64,000 nucleotides of DNA from Lacunisphaera limnophila (GCF_001746835.1 NZ_CP016094.1:1736001-1800000); one strand, 5' to 3'. Shown: positions 53,703 through 62,471, counted from the stretch's first letter. The notes: generated by a model from the letters alone, not told the origin. Numbers and translations are program-made.

Positions 53703-54854
53703 TCAGCGGGCGGCCACGGCGCGTTGCATGCGTTGGAGCGCGGTGGTGAGCGTGGCGCGGGTGCAGCCGAAGTTGAGGCGGACGAAGTGGCCGGCGGGGG
53801 CACCGTACTGCGCGCCGTCGGCGAGGCCGACGCCGTGCTGCTCGAAGAATGCCCCGGCGTCCGTCAGCTTGAGCGCGGAGACGTCGAGCCAGGCGAGGTA
53901 GGTGGCCTGACACGGCGTCATGGTGATCATGGGCAGGTGCTCGCGGAGGAAGGCCGCGAGGAAGTCGCGGTTGCCCCGCAGGTAAGCCAGGAGGGCCTGG
54001 CGCCAGGGTTCGCCTTCGCGGAACGCGGCCTCGCAGGCGGCGTAACCGAGCGGGCTCATCTCCGGCACGATCCCGGCCATGGCCGACACGAACTGCTGGC
54101 GGCGGCGGCTGTCGGGAATGATGGCCAGCGAGCAGGCGAGGCCGGCGATGTTGTAGGTCTTGCTCGGGGCGAGGAGCGTGATGGAGCGGGCGGCGGTCTC
54201 CGCCGAGAGCGTGGCGATGGGGAGGTGCGGCAGATCGTCGAGGATGAGGTCGCAATGGATGTCATCGGAGACGAGCACGAGGTCGTGCTTGGCGCAGAAG
54301 GCGGCGACCTGTTCCAATTCGGGACGGGTGAAGACGCGGCCGACGGGGTTGTGCGGGCTGCAGAGGAAGAAAACTTTCGTGCGCGGGGTGACGGCGCGTT
54401 CCATGGCGGGCCAGTCGAACTCGTGGCGGCCGTCGGCACGCACGGCGAGGGGGACCATGATCGTCTCAAGGCCCTGATTCCGCGGCGCGCTCATGAAGGG
54501 CGGGTAGATCGGCGTAGCGGTGAGCACGGCATCACCCGCGGCGCCCATGGAGCGGGCGGCCAGGTTAAGGGCGGTGACGAGGCCCGGCAGCCACACGATC
54601 CAGGACGGCTCGATCTTCCAGCCGTAGCGGGCCGCACAGTAGGCGACGGTCGCCTCGGTGAGGGAAGGCAGGGGGCCGGCGTAGCCGAAGACCCCGTGGT
54701 CCACGCGACGGTGCAGGGCCGCGAGCACGGCCGGCGGGGCGGCGAAGTCCATGTCGGCCACCCAGAGGGGAAGGATGTCACGGCCGGCATATTTGCGCCA
54801 CTTGCGGCTGTCGCTCGGGGCGCGGTCGATCACGGTGTCGAAGTCAAAAGTCAT
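53703..54854 (-). CDS. PatB/MalY-type aminotransferase or C-S lyase
   Basis: A 383-residue fold type I PLP enzyme. LPLWVADMDFAAPPAVLAAL is the N-terminal PatB/MalY signature, SPHNPVGRVFTRPELEQVAAF holds the cofactor Asn, DDIHCDLIL the Asp/Tyr site, and LLAPSKTYNIAGLACSLAII the Schiff-base lysine. Such enzymes cleave cystathionine or cysteine C-S bonds; some act as aminotransferases. The ATG before TFDFDTVIDRAPSD is chosen because the family starts there. It is divergent from the Hsp20 genes. Confidence 0.9.
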   Translation of the reverse strand: MTFDFDTVIDRAPSDSRKWRKYAGRDILPLWVADMDFAAPPAVLAALHRRVDHGVFGYAGPLPSLTEATVAYCAARYGWKIEPSWIVWLPGLVTALNLAARSMGAAGDAVLTATPIYPPFMSAPRNQGLETIMVPLAVRADGRHEFDWPAMERAVTPRTKVFFLCSPHNPVGRVFTRPELEQVAAFCAKHDLVLVSDDIHCDLILDDLPHLPIATLSAETAARSITLLAPSKTYNIAGLACSLAIIPDSRRRQQFVSAMAGIVPEMSPLGYAACEAAFREGEPWRQALLAYLRGNRDFLAAFLREHLPMITMTPCQATYLAWLDVSALKLTDAGAFFEQHGVGLADGAQYGAPAGHFVRLNFGCTRATLTTALQRMQRAVAAR

Positions 54855-54922
54855 GGGCAGGGGCTGATTCAAACCACCCCGTCAGGGCTGGCCACGGTAA
54901 AAGTGTCAACCTGTCGGACTTT

Positions 54923-55027
54923 CCCGGCCGGTTTGGCGCACAGCGGGGCGAAATTTCCCACCCGGTTTGTGCGACGCCGTCGGCAAGTCGCGGACTTTTC
55001 GCGGGTTGCGCGCCAAAACCGGCCGGG
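54923..55027. repeat. Imperfect inverted repeat upstream of the Hsp20 genes
   Basis: CCCGGCCGGTTTGGCGCA at the left is mirrored by TGCGCGCCAAAACCGGCCGGG at the right (three extra bases), about 65 bases apart. The right arm abuts the sigma-54 -24 element, so it may be a regulator target; this is speculative. Confidence 0.5.
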
Positions 55028-55040
55028 CACGAGCTGTGCA
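55025..55040 (+). promoter_or_regulatory. Sigma-54 (RpoN) -24/-12 promoter for the Hsp20 pair
   Basis: The stretch GGGCACGAGCTGTGCA matches the consensus TGGCACG-N4-TTGCA except the first base and the first T of the -12 box; GG and GC are exactly ten bases apart. It lies about 48 bases upstream of the first Hsp20 start codon, a normal leader length. Confidence 0.65.
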
Positions 55041-55087
55041 GTGGGGTCGCGTACGTTTCATTTTAACCACCAACCCATCGAAATACC

Positions 55088-55516
55088 ATGAACCGCATTA
55101 TCCGTTACACCTATCCCCGCAGCGCGAACCTGTTCGCCAACCGCAATCCCTGGGCCGGCCTCGAGTCCGAGGTCGACCGTCTGTTCGAATCCGCCCTCGC
55201 GGACCTAGCCGCCCCGGCCCGGGCCCCGCGCTTCCCGGTCGATCTCTACGAGGACAAGGACAACACCTATGTCCGCGCCGAGCTCCCGGGCGTGAGTCGC
55301 GAGGCCATCGCCGTCGAGATGGTGGATGGTTACCTGACCATCGCCGCCACGCGCAAGCAGGGGGAGGAGACCTTCAGCCTCAACCGCTCCGTGGCGATTC
55401 CCGAGGCGGTGCAGGCCGACAAGGTCACCGCCGCCTACGAAAACGGCGTACTCACCGTCACCCTGCCCAAGCAGGAGCAGGTGAAGCCGCGCAAGATCAA
55501 CGTCTCGGTCAACTGA
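55088..55516 (+). CDS. Hsp20/alpha-crystallin small heat shock protein
   Basis: A 142-residue small heat shock protein that holds unfolding proteins in the cytoplasm. The alpha-crystallin domain (residues 48-135) shows FPVDLYEDKDNTYVRAELPGVSREAIAVEM and YENGVLTVTLPKQEQVKPRKINV with the A-x-x-n-GVL signature; the N-terminus NLFANRNPWAGLESEVDRLFES is usual. The C-terminal I-x-V anchoring motif is INV. First gene of a pair; the partner starts 53 bases downstream. A sigma-54-like promoter lies upstream. Confidence 0.93.
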   Translation: MNRIIRYTYPRSANLFANRNPWAGLESEVDRLFESALADLAAPARAPRFPVDLYEDKDNTYVRAELPGVSREAIAVEMVDGYLTIAATRKQGEETFSLNRSVAIPEAVQADKVTAAYENGVLTVTLPKQEQVKPRKINVSVN

Positions 55517-55569
55517 ACCGGCCGGACTCCATCCCACCCACCTACCTTCAACCACAGGAGAATATCACC

Positions 55570-55986
55570 ATGAGCATCCTCAACCAGATCGTTCCCCGTC
55601 TGTCCCGCACGCTGTCCGGCCGTTCGGATAGCACCGCATCGGCGGCGGCCAGCCAGCCCGAGTTCACCCTCAAGCCCGCCTATGAGATCACCGAGAACAC
55701 CGAAGCCTGGGGCCTGATCGCCCAGTTGCCGGGCGTGACGAAGGAAGGTCTCGAGCTGACGGCCGAGGAGGGCCGCGTCACGGTGCGCGGCCGCCGGGCC
55801 TGGCAGAAGCCGGAGGCGTGGACCGCGGTCTACCGCGAATCCGTCGACGCGCCTTACGAACTCACCCTGGAGCACGACAACACCGTGGATGCCGACAAGA
55901 TCCATGCCGAGCTCAAGGACGGGGTTTTGCGGGTCTCCCTACCCAAGGCGGAGGCCCTGAAGCCCCGTAAGATCGCTGTAAATTGA
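55570..55986 (+). CDS. Second Hsp20/alpha-crystallin small heat shock protein
   Basis: A 138-residue Hsp20 paralogue. The alpha-crystallin domain has AYEITENTEAWGLIAQLPGVTKEGLELTAEEGRVTVRGRR, ELTLEHDNTVDADKIHAELKDGVLRVSLPKAEALKPRKIAV; the C-terminal motif is IAV. Similarity to the first copy is limited outside the domain, so this is an old duplication or two recruited subtypes, probably forming mixed oligomers like IbpA and IbpB. It has a good ribosome binding site (CACAGGAGAATATCACC before the ATG). Confidence 0.93.
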   Translation: MSILNQIVPRLSRTLSGRSDSTASAAASQPEFTLKPAYEITENTEAWGLIAQLPGVTKEGLELTAEEGRVTVRGRRAWQKPEAWTAVYRESVDAPYELTLEHDNTVDADKIHAELKDGVLRVSLPKAEALKPRKIAVN

Positions 55987-55993
55987 GCTTTTT

Positions 55994-56029
55994 CGTGCCA
56001 AAGCACAAAACCGTCAGGTTTTCGGCACG
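55994..56029 (+). terminator. Imperfect hairpin after the Hsp20 pair
   Basis: CGTGCC/GGCACG outside and AAAACC/GGTTTT inside form a long stem just 8 bases past the second stop. No T-run follows, so it may stabilise the 3' end or end transcription weakly. Confidence 0.45.
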
Positions 56030-56104
56030 GAACCAGCTTTTAGGGATCTCAATCAATCCGGTGGCTTAGGGGTAGGTCACCGGGTTAATGACCGCCTCGT
56101 GCGG

Positions 56105-56150
56105 CAAATCGCCGGGAGCTCGTTCACGGGCCCCGGCGATTTTATTTTTT
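56105..56150 (+). terminator. Intrinsic terminator downstream of the Hsp20 pair
   Basis: AAATCGCCGGG pairs with CCCCGGCGATTT across a 14-base loop and is followed by TTATTTTTT. About 120 bases after the second hsp20 stop; probably the main terminator of the pair. The 270-base gap also holds a palindromic repeat. Confidence 0.75.
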
Positions 56151-56156
56151 GGGGTC

Positions 56157-56255
56157 GGGAGGGCGGTTGCCGGGCTCCCCCGGCCCGACCCAAACCAGCG
56201 GGGTTCAGCCGTCGCCAAGGCTATGGCTGAGGCAGTCGGCAACCCCGCCCTACAA
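56157..56255. repeat. REPIN-like pair, degenerate copy A3
   Basis: The right half (GCGGGGTTCAGCCGTCGCC to AACCCCGCCCTAC) is homologous to 20037-20090 over about 55 bases; the left half (GGGCGGTTGCCGG) is weaker. Lies between the Hsp20 terminator and the TerC stop. Confidence 0.8.
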
Positions 56256-56260
56256 CGGGC

Positions 56261-57226
56261 TTACTTCTTCGCCTTCTCGGGGATGAGGATGGAGGCGAGG
56301 ATGGAGGCGGTGAGGACGGTGCCGATGATGCTGAGCGACCAGCCGATCGGGACGTGGAAGTGGAAGTAGGTGGCGAGCATCTTGCTGCCGACAAAGATGA
56401 GGATGACCGACAGCCCGATGTTGATGAAGCGGAAGAGCTTCATCACGCCCGACACGGCGAAGTACAGCGACCGCAGGCCGAGGATCGCAAAGATGTTCGA
56501 GGTGAAGATGATGAATTCGTTGCGGGTGATCGCGATGACGGCGGGGATGGAGTCGAGGGCGAACATGACGTCGGTGGTCTCGACGATCAGCAGGACCAGG
56601 AACATCGGGGTGGCGTGGATCTTGCCGTGGATGCGGGTGAAGAAAGCGCCGCCGTGGAAGTGCGGGGAGACCGGCATGATGCGGCGGGCCAGTTTGACCG
56701 CGGGGTTCTTCTCGGGCTGGAAGCCGTCCTCCTTCTTCGGCTGGGCCAGCTTGATGCCCGTGTAGATGAGGAAGGCGCCGAAGATATAGATGATCCAGTG
56801 GAAGCGGTTGATCAGTGAGACGCCGGCAAAGATGAAGAGGGCGCGCATCACCACCGCACCGATGATGCCCCAGAAGAGCACGCGGTGCTGGTAGCGCGGC
56901 TCGACCCGGAAGTACTGGAAGATGACGATGAAGACGAAGACGTTGTCCACGCTCAGGCAGAGCTCGATCAGGTAGCCGGTGAAGAACTCGAGCGCCGGCC
57001 GGCTGGTCGCGGTGGCCGGCATCTGGAACGCGATGAGGAGGTTGAAGGCCATCGCCAGGCTGAACCAGACCGCGCACCAACCCAGGGCCTCCTTGAGGGA
57101 GACCTCGTGGGCCTTGCGGTTGAACACGCCGAGGTCGAGGGCCAGCATGGCGGCGACAAAGGCGATGAAACCGGCCCAGGCCCACCAGGGCATGGCACTG
57201 AACATGGCGGCAAGCGGGAGAAGCAT
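56261..57226 (-). CDS. TerC family membrane protein (Alx-like)
   Basis: A 321-residue TerC protein of the longer Alx/TerC subgroup, with about nine helices. The acidic intramembrane motifs are LCLSVDNVFVFIVIFQYF and IVETTDVMFALDSIPAVIAI; FVAAMLALDLGVFNRKAHEVSLKEAL is the N-terminal signature. Such proteins export manganese and are often governed by the yybP-ykoY riboswitch; I see no such riboswitch upstream (57227-57357). It is divergent from the MscS gene. Confidence 0.93.
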   Translation of the reverse strand: MLLPLAAMFSAMPWWAWAGFIAFVAAMLALDLGVFNRKAHEVSLKEALGWCAVWFSLAMAFNLLIAFQMPATATSRPALEFFTGYLIELCLSVDNVFVFIVIFQYFRVEPRYQHRVLFWGIIGAVVMRALFIFAGVSLINRFHWIIYIFGAFLIYTGIKLAQPKKEDGFQPEKNPAVKLARRIMPVSPHFHGGAFFTRIHGKIHATPMFLVLLIVETTDVMFALDSIPAVIAITRNEFIIFTSNIFAILGLRSLYFAVSGVMKLFRFINIGLSVILIFVGSKMLATYFHFHVPIGWSLSIIGTVLTASILASILIPEKAKK

Positions 57227-57357
57227 GAGCGGCGGAGTGTGGGCGGGCCCTTCGCGGGGGCAAGGAGGGAGTGATTGGTGGGTGCCGGGTTCACCCCCAT
57301 CGCCCGGGGAAGTGAAGGTTTTGACAAGCCGGGGTGGGGCGGTTGAGTGGCCGACGC

Positions 57358-58623
57358 ATGAAGCTGATCGTTCACCTGCTTTTCCTCGCCAGTCTCGCCA
57401 TCACGGCCGCCGCCCAGGCCCCCGCCCCCGCGGGCGCGCCCGAAGCCGCCGCCGGGCCGGACGTGACCACGCAGGCCGCCGCGGCCGTCGCCGCGGGCCA
57501 GTCGCCGGCGCCGCAGACCCCGGATTTTCTCGAGCACCTCGTCGACCTGATCCTCCAGGCCTTCGACATCCGCAGCAGCGAGAACACGGTGACGCACTAC
57601 GCCATCGCGCTCCTGATCACCCTGATCGCCTACGTGCTCCGGAAGGTGGTCACGACCTTCATCTTCGGCTTCTTCAAGCGCCTGGCCTCGCGCACCACGA
57701 CGACACTGGACGACAAGCTGTTCCCCGCCCTCGAGGGTCCGGTGAAGGCGAGTATCGTCGTGGTGGGCACGATGCTCTCGCTCAAGGTGCTGAAGCTGTC
57801 GCCCACGGCGGACCAGACGCTGGGTTACACCTACACCGCCGCGTTCTCCCTGGTGCTGTTCTGGGGATTCCTGCGCGCCTTCGATACGGTGCTCGACCAC
57901 CTGCAGGAGGTCGCGCACGAGAAGCACCTCGGCCTGGCCCCGTTCATGCCGTGGATCAAGAAGTCGCTGCTCACGATCGTCTTTGTGTTCGGCGTGCTGA
58001 TGATCGCGCAGAGCCTTGGCGCCGACGTGAAGGCCTTCCTCGCCGGCCTCGGCATCGGCGGCCTGGCCTTCGCCCTCGCGGCGCAGGACACGATCGCCAA
58101 TCTCTTCGGCTCGGTGGTCGTGGCGATCGACCAGCCATTCAAGATCGGCGAGACGATCCGGATCGCCGGCAGCATCGGCACGGTGGAGGACATCGGCCTT
58201 CGCTCCACCAAGCTGCGGCTGGTGGACCGGTCGCTGATGATCATCCCGAACAAGACGGTCGCGGCCGAGGCCATCACCAATCTCTCGCGCTTCACCGCGC
58301 GGCGGGTCGAGCAGGTCTTCGGCCTGACCTATGACGCGACGCCCGCCCAGCTGGAGGCCATCACCGCGGAGATCCGCCGGATGATCGAGGCGGAGCCGGA
58401 GGTCAACGCCCCCGACACTCACGTCTATTTCCGCGATTTCAGCGCCTCGTCGCTCGACCTCTGGGTCGTGTACGTGACGAAGGATCCGGATTTCGCGAAG
58501 CACATGGCGCTGCGCCAGCGGCTCAATCTGGCGATCATGCGCGCCATCCAAGCCCGCGGGCTGGCCTTTGCGTACCCGACGCAGACGGTTTACTCGGTCG
58601 CGGCGCCGGAGAAGAAAGGGTAG
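57358..58623 (+). CDS. MscS-type mechanosensitive ion channel
   Basis: A 421-residue channel. Signal peptide to about residue 19, an Ala/Pro-rich periplasmic stretch, then four or five membrane helices; the pore helix and beta domain are FLAGLGIGGLAFALAAQDTIANLFGSVVVAIDQPFKIGE and SIGTVEDIGLRSTKLRLVDRSLMIIPNK. It opens under hypo-osmotic tension. The C-terminal alpha/beta domain is normal. The ATG before KLIVHLLFL is chosen for the signal peptide. The TAG stop is the TAG of a GTAGGGCGG repeat head. Confidence 0.93.
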   Translation: MKLIVHLLFLASLAITAAAQAPAPAGAPEAAAGPDVTTQAAAAVAAGQSPAPQTPDFLEHLVDLILQAFDIRSSENTVTHYAIALLITLIAYVLRKVVTTFIFGFFKRLASRTTTTLDDKLFPALEGPVKASIVVVGTMLSLKVLKLSPTADQTLGYTYTAAFSLVLFWGFLRAFDTVLDHLQEVAHEKHLGLAPFMPWIKKSLLTIVFVFGVLMIAQSLGADVKAFLAGLGIGGLAFALAAQDTIANLFGSVVVAIDQPFKIGETIRIAGSIGTVEDIGLRSTKLRLVDRSLMIIPNKTVAAEAITNLSRFTARRVEQVFGLTYDATPAQLEAITAEIRRMIEAEPEVNAPDTHVYFRDFSASSLDLWVVYVTKDPDFAKHMALRQRLNLAIMRAIQARGLAFAYPTQTVYSVAAPEKKG

Positions 58624-58658
58624 GGCGGACTTCTGCAGGGCGGAGACCCCGCCCTGCA
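58620..58658. repeat. GTAG-headed hairpin over the mscS stop codon
   Basis: GTAGGGCGGACTTCT, then GCAGGGCGG-AGA-CCCCGCCCTGC; the TAG of the head is the mscS stop. Confidence 0.7.
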
Positions 58659-58661
58659 TCC

Positions 58662-59795
58662 TCAGTCCAGCGTCTGCCGGTAGCGTTTCACGCCGATGGT
58701 CATGGCCACGGTGAGGAAGAGAAGCAGGGGCCAGAGGTGGGGCAGGATTTCGTCGACGCCATTGCCCTTGAGCAGAATGCCGCGGGCGATGCGGAGGAAG
58801 TGGGTGTTGGGCAAACAGGAGCCGATCCATTGGGCCCATTCCGGCATGCCGCGGAAGGGAAACATGAAGCCGGAGAGCAGGATCGAGGGCAGGAAGAAGA
58901 AGAACGCCATCTGCACGGCCTGGAGCTGGTTTTTGGCCAGCGTCGAGAAGGTGATGCCCATCGCCAGGTTGGCGGCGATGAAGAAGAACGCCACGAGGTA
59001 GAGCAGCGGCAGGCTGCCGGTCATCGGGACGTGGAAGACGAAGCGGGCGGCCAGAAGGATCAGCGTGACCTGGATGTAGCCGACCACGATGTAGGGCAGG
59101 ATCTTGCCGAGCATGACCTCGAAGGGGCGCACGGGCGTGGCGAGGAGGTTCTCCATCGTGCCCCGCTCGCGTTCGCGCGTGATGGCGAGGGCGGTGATGA
59201 CGACCATCGTCATGGTCAGTACTACGCCCATGAGGCCGGGGACGATGTTGTACTGCGTGATGTTCTCCGGGTTGTAGTGCGCGTGGACCTGGAAGGCGAC
59301 GGGCCCGGGGGTGCCGCGTAGCCGCGCGAGCGGGCCGGTCAGGTCGCGGTTGAACACGCTGTCGGCCAGCGCGCGCGTGGCCGAGACGGCCGGACCCACG
59401 GCGGCGGGGTCGGTGGCGTCGGCCTCGATCAGCACGGTCGGCCGCTCGCCGCGGAGCAGGGTGCGGGTGAAATCCTCGGGGATGTTGATGACGAACTGCA
59501 CCTCGCCGAGCTGGAGCATCTGGTGCGCTTCCGCCTCGGTGGCGGCCTCGCGCACGAGGGTGAAGTAGCCGCTGTTTTTCAGGGCGGCGACGAGGGTGCG
59601 CGCGTAGGGTCCCTGGTCGGCGGCGCGCAGGGCGGCGGGCAGGTGCTTCGGGTCGGAGTTGATGGCGAAGCCGAAGACGATGAGCTGCATCAGCGGGATG
59701 CCGACCATCATGCCGAAGGTCACGCGGTCGCGCTTCATCTGGATGAACTCCTTGAGCACGATGGCCCAGAGGCGGTGGAAGGTGAAGCGGCTCAT
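58662..59795 (-). CDS. ABC-2 type efflux permease (YbhS/YbhR-like)
   Basis: A 377-residue permease with one N-terminal helix, a large periplasmic domain (residues 45-175) and five C-terminal helices. FHRLWAIVLKEFIQMKRDRVTFGMM and the later LAITRERERGTMENLLATPVRPFEVMLGKILPY are diagnostic of the YbhR/S drug-efflux permease group. Third gene of a four-gene efflux operon with the ATPase, HlyD-type adaptor and TetR regulator. Only one permease is present, so it should form a homodimer. Confidence 0.92.
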   Translation of the reverse strand: MSRFTFHRLWAIVLKEFIQMKRDRVTFGMMVGIPLMQLIVFGFAINSDPKHLPAALRAADQGPYARTLVAALKNSGYFTLVREAATEAEAHQMLQLGEVQFVINIPEDFTRTLLRGERPTVLIEADATDPAAVGPAVSATRALADSVFNRDLTGPLARLRGTPGPVAFQVHAHYNPENITQYNIVPGLMGVVLTMTMVVITALAITRERERGTMENLLATPVRPFEVMLGKILPYIVVGYIQVTLILLAARFVFHVPMTGSLPLLYLVAFFFIAANLAMGITFSTLAKNQLQAVQMAFFFFLPSILLSGFMFPFRGMPEWAQWIGSCLPNTHFLRIARGILLKGNGVDEILPHLWPLLLFLTVAMTIGVKRYRQTLD

Positions 59796-59842
59796 GGGCG
59801 GGTGCCGCGCAGGGAGGGCCGGCGGATCGGGGGCTCGGGAAA

Positions 59843-59867
59843 GCGCGTTGGGGGCAACGCGCTCCAC
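59843..59867. repeat. Hairpin repeat upstream of the ABC permease (copy B2)
   Basis: GCGCGTTG-GGGG-CAACGCGC, perfect 8-base arms, GTGG head on the minus strand; twin of 22466-22491. Confidence 0.85.
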
Positions 59868-59886
59868 CGCGATGAGGGAGCGGCGG

Positions 59887-60819
59887 TCATTTGAAATTGT
59901 CCTCCGCGCGGTCCATCAGGCTGATGAAGACATCCTCGAGGCCGGCGTTGATCCGGCGCCATTCGTGCCGCGGGTCGTGCAGGCTGGTGATCGTGGCGTC
60001 GAGGGCGGTGGCGTCATGGCCGCTGACATGCAGCAGGCTGCCGAAGGGCACGACCTGCTCAATGCCGGGCCGGCCGCGCAGGGCGGCGGCCAGTTCGCGC
60101 AGATCCGGTCCGCGCACGCTCCAGGTGATGAGCTGCGCGGCGGCGACCACGTCGGCCACGGTGCCGCGCGCGAGCAGGTTACCGTAGGCGAGGTAGGCGA
60201 GGCGGTGGCAGCGTTCGGCCTCGTCCATGTAGTGGGTGGTGATGAGCACGGTCAGCCCGTCGGCGGCGAGTTGGTGGATCTCGTCCCAGAATTCACGCCG
60301 GGCCTTCGGGTCCACGCCGGCGGTGGGTTCGTCGAGGAGGAGCAACTGCGGCGAGTGGATGAGCGACGCCGCGAGGGCGAGGCGTTGCTTCCAGCCGCCG
60401 GAGAGCTGGCCGGCAAGCTGGTGGCTGCGGTTGGCCAGACCGAGGCGCTCGAGGCTACGTTGGACGGCGGCGGCGCGGTCGGGCACGTCGTAGACGCGGG
60501 CGATGAAATCCAGGTTTTCGCGGAGCGTGAGGTCCTCGTAATAGCTGAACTTCTGCGTCATGTAGCCGACGTGCCGCTTGATGTCGGGTTGTTGCGTGCG
60601 CAGGTCGTAGCCGAGGCAGGTGCCGGTCCCCGCGTCCGGCGTGAGCAGGCCGCAGAGCATGCGGATGAAGGTGGTTTTGCCGGAGCCATTGGGGCCGAGG
60701 AAGCCGTAGATCTCCCCGCGGGCGACCTGCAGGTCGATGGCGTTCACGACGGTCTTCGTGCCGAAGCGCTTGGTGACGCCGGTGACGTCGATCGCGAGGG
60801 GGGCGGGCGGGGCGGACAT
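59887..60819 (-). CDS. ABC transporter ATP-binding protein of the efflux operon
   Basis: A 310-residue ATPase. Walker A is GPNGSGKTT (residues 42-50), the Q-loop follows, the signature is QLSGGWKQRLALA, and Walker B is LLLLDEPTAG with a switch His in VLITTHYMDEAERC. A C-terminal extension after residue 225 is typical of drug-export ATPases. It powers the permease downstream. YbhF of E. coli is a tandem double ATPase; this one is single. The 91-base gap to the permease contains a GTGG-headed hairpin. Confidence 0.94.
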   Translation of the reverse strand: MSAPPAPLAIDVTGVTKRFGTKTVVNAIDLQVARGEIYGFLGPNGSGKTTFIRMLCGLLTPDAGTGTCLGYDLRTQQPDIKRHVGYMTQKFSYYEDLTLRENLDFIARVYDVPDRAAAVQRSLERLGLANRSHQLAGQLSGGWKQRLALAASLIHSPQLLLLDEPTAGVDPKARREFWDEIHQLAADGLTVLITTHYMDEAERCHRLAYLAYGNLLARGTVADVVAAAQLITWSVRGPDLRELAAALRGRPGIEQVVPFGSLLHVSGHDATALDATITSLHDPRHEWRRINAGLEDVFISLMDRAEDNFK

Positions 60820-60889
60820 GGCGGGAGAGTGGGCGGTGAGCTACCTCACGCCACGGGGCGGCCGACGCCGGAGATGGAGGCGGCCGATT

Positions 60890-61852
60890 TCATGGCAGCG
60901 TCACATCCACGGGCTGGCCGGGGTGGAGGTCGCGGGCGACCTCGTCGGCCAGGGTGGCTTCGACCAGGAAGACGAGTTTACTGCGGTTCTCGCGGTTATA
61001 GAGTACGGGCGGCGTGTATTCCGGCTGCGGTGAAAGGTAGCTGACGCGGGCCTCGAGTGGGGTGGGGCGGCCGCTGAGGGTGACAAGGACGGTGGCGCCG
61101 GCCTTGATGGCGACGAACTCCGCCTCGGGCACGAAGAAGCGGACCTTGAGGTTCTCCGGGGGCAGGAGCAGCACGACCGGGGCGCCGGCGGCGACGAATT
61201 CGCCGGCACGGTAGAGGGTGTCGGCGATGAGGCCGGCGCGCGGGGCCGACTGGCTTTTCTGGGCCACGGCCCAGCCGGCGCGGTCGAGGGCGGCCTGGGC
61301 GGCGGCGGCCTCGGCCTCGGCGGCGGCGACGACATCCGGGCGGGCGCCGAGCTGCGCGGTGACGAGTTGCGCGGCAATTTCCGTGATCAGGGTGGTGTTG
61401 GTCACGTGGTTCAGGCGCACGCGGTCGTAGTCGTCGTCGGAGAGCACGGCGGTCTCGCGGAGCTTGGTGGCGCGGGCGAGTTCGAGGCCGGAGAGCTCGG
61501 CGGCGGTCCGGACCTGGGTCAGGCGGGCTTCGAGGGCTGCGAGTTCGGACGGGCGCTGGCCCTTGCGCAGGTCGGTGAGGCGGGCCTGGGCGGAGCGGAG
61601 GCGCTCGGCGGCCTCGCGGAGGGCGGCGAGCTCGGCGCCCTGTTCCAGCCGGAAGAGTTCCGTGCCGGCGGTGACGCGGGTGCCCTTCGGGGCGGCGAGT
61701 TGCTCAAGGCGCCCGGCGAGGGGGGCGGCGATGGCGACGAACTCGCCCTCGAGGTAGCCTTGGTACGCGGCGGTCCGGTGCGGTTGACAGCCGGCGAGGG
61801 CCAGGGCGGCGAGGAGGAGGGAGAGGGCGTTAGCGGGGAAAAAGCTTTTCAT
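60890..61852 (-). CDS. HlyD-family periplasmic adaptor lipoprotein
   Basis: A 320-residue membrane fusion protein. Its lipobox is LALAGC (Cys about 22), so it is anchored as a lipoprotein. The lipoyl-half motifs flank a long alpha-hairpin (ERLRSAQARLTDLRKGQRPSELAALEARLTQVRTAAELSGLELARATKLRETAVLS region), followed by the barrel domain (PPENLKVRFFVPEAEFVAIKAGATVLVTL). It links the ABC permease to an outer-membrane channel. Its start overlaps the TetR gene end by 23 bases, so translation is coupled. Confidence 0.92.
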   Translation of the reverse strand: MKSFFPANALSLLLAALALAGCQPHRTAAYQGYLEGEFVAIAAPLAGRLEQLAAPKGTRVTAGTELFRLEQGAELAALREAAERLRSAQARLTDLRKGQRPSELAALEARLTQVRTAAELSGLELARATKLRETAVLSDDDYDRVRLNHVTNTTLITEIAAQLVTAQLGARPDVVAAAEAEAAAAQAALDRAGWAVAQKSQSAPRAGLIADTLYRAGEFVAAGAPVVLLLPPENLKVRFFVPEAEFVAIKAGATVLVTLSGRPTPLEARVSYLSPQPEYTPPVLYNRENRSKLVFLVEATLADEVARDLHPGQPVDVTLP

Positions 61853-62471
61853 GTTCTTTGCGTCCGGCGGGGGTGAGGAGGCCGCCAAAGAAGAGTTCGA
61901 TGGCGCGGGGCAGGAGTTCGGGCGGGGTCAGGTTCAGGCGGTCGAGGGTGGCGGGTTGCAGGAGGCCCTGCATGGCTTGGAGGAAGAATTCCGTGGCGAA
62001 GACGGGGCTCACGTCGGTGCGCACCTTGCCCGTCAGCTGGCCCTCCTCGATGAAACGACCGAAGATGTAAGGGATGTTTTTCTGCCGCATCTCGACGGTG
62101 AGCTGGTAGAGTTCGGGGGCGAAACGCTGGAGGTCGCGCAGCGTGCGGGGATTGAGGAGGGCGAGGCGCTGCACCATGCCCTCGGCGAAACCGCGGAGCT
62201 TTTCGGCGAAGCCGAGGTGGCGGTTGGCCAGCAGGGCCTCGGCGTCGGCGCGGACCTCGCGGCCGAGCTGGTCGAGGACGGCGCGCATGATCTCCTCCTT
62301 GCCGGAGAAATGCACATAGAGCGTCTTCTTGCTCATGCCGAGCTCGGCGGCGAGGTCGTCCATGGTGCAGGCGGAGTACCCGTGGGCGAAGAAGTGCTCG
62401 CGCGCGAGGCGCAGGATGCGTTCGACGGCGGGATCGCGGGTGACGGAGGAGGGGGCGGGGGCGGCAGACAT
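61830..62471 (-). CDS. TetR family repressor of the efflux operon
   Basis: A 213-residue regulator. The N-terminal helix-turn-helix AREHFFAHGYSACTMDDLAAELGMSKKTLYVHFSGKEEIM is the standard TetR DNA-binding domain; the C-terminal helical ligand domain is similar to the YbhH/CecR group. It heads the operon TetR-HlyD-ATPase-permease and very likely represses it until an efflux substrate binds. A candidate operator was not identified. A palindromic repeat lies in the 170 bases upstream. Confidence 0.94.
   Translation of the reverse strand: MSAAPAPSSVTRDPAVERILRLAREHFFAHGYSACTMDDLAAELGMSKKTLYVHFSGKEEIMRAVLDQLGREVRADAEALLANRHLGFAEKLRGFAEGMVQRLALLNPRTLRDLQRFAPELYQLTVEMRQKNIPYIFGRFIEEGQLTGKVRTDVSPVFATEFFLQAMQGLLQPATLDRLNLTPPELLPRAIELFFGGLLTPAGRKEHEKLFPR

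Noticed and set aside
57227-57357. Possible yybP-ykoY manganese riboswitch before the TerC gene
   Set aside because: The 131 bases are too short and lack the conserved loops; no terminator-like stem follows.
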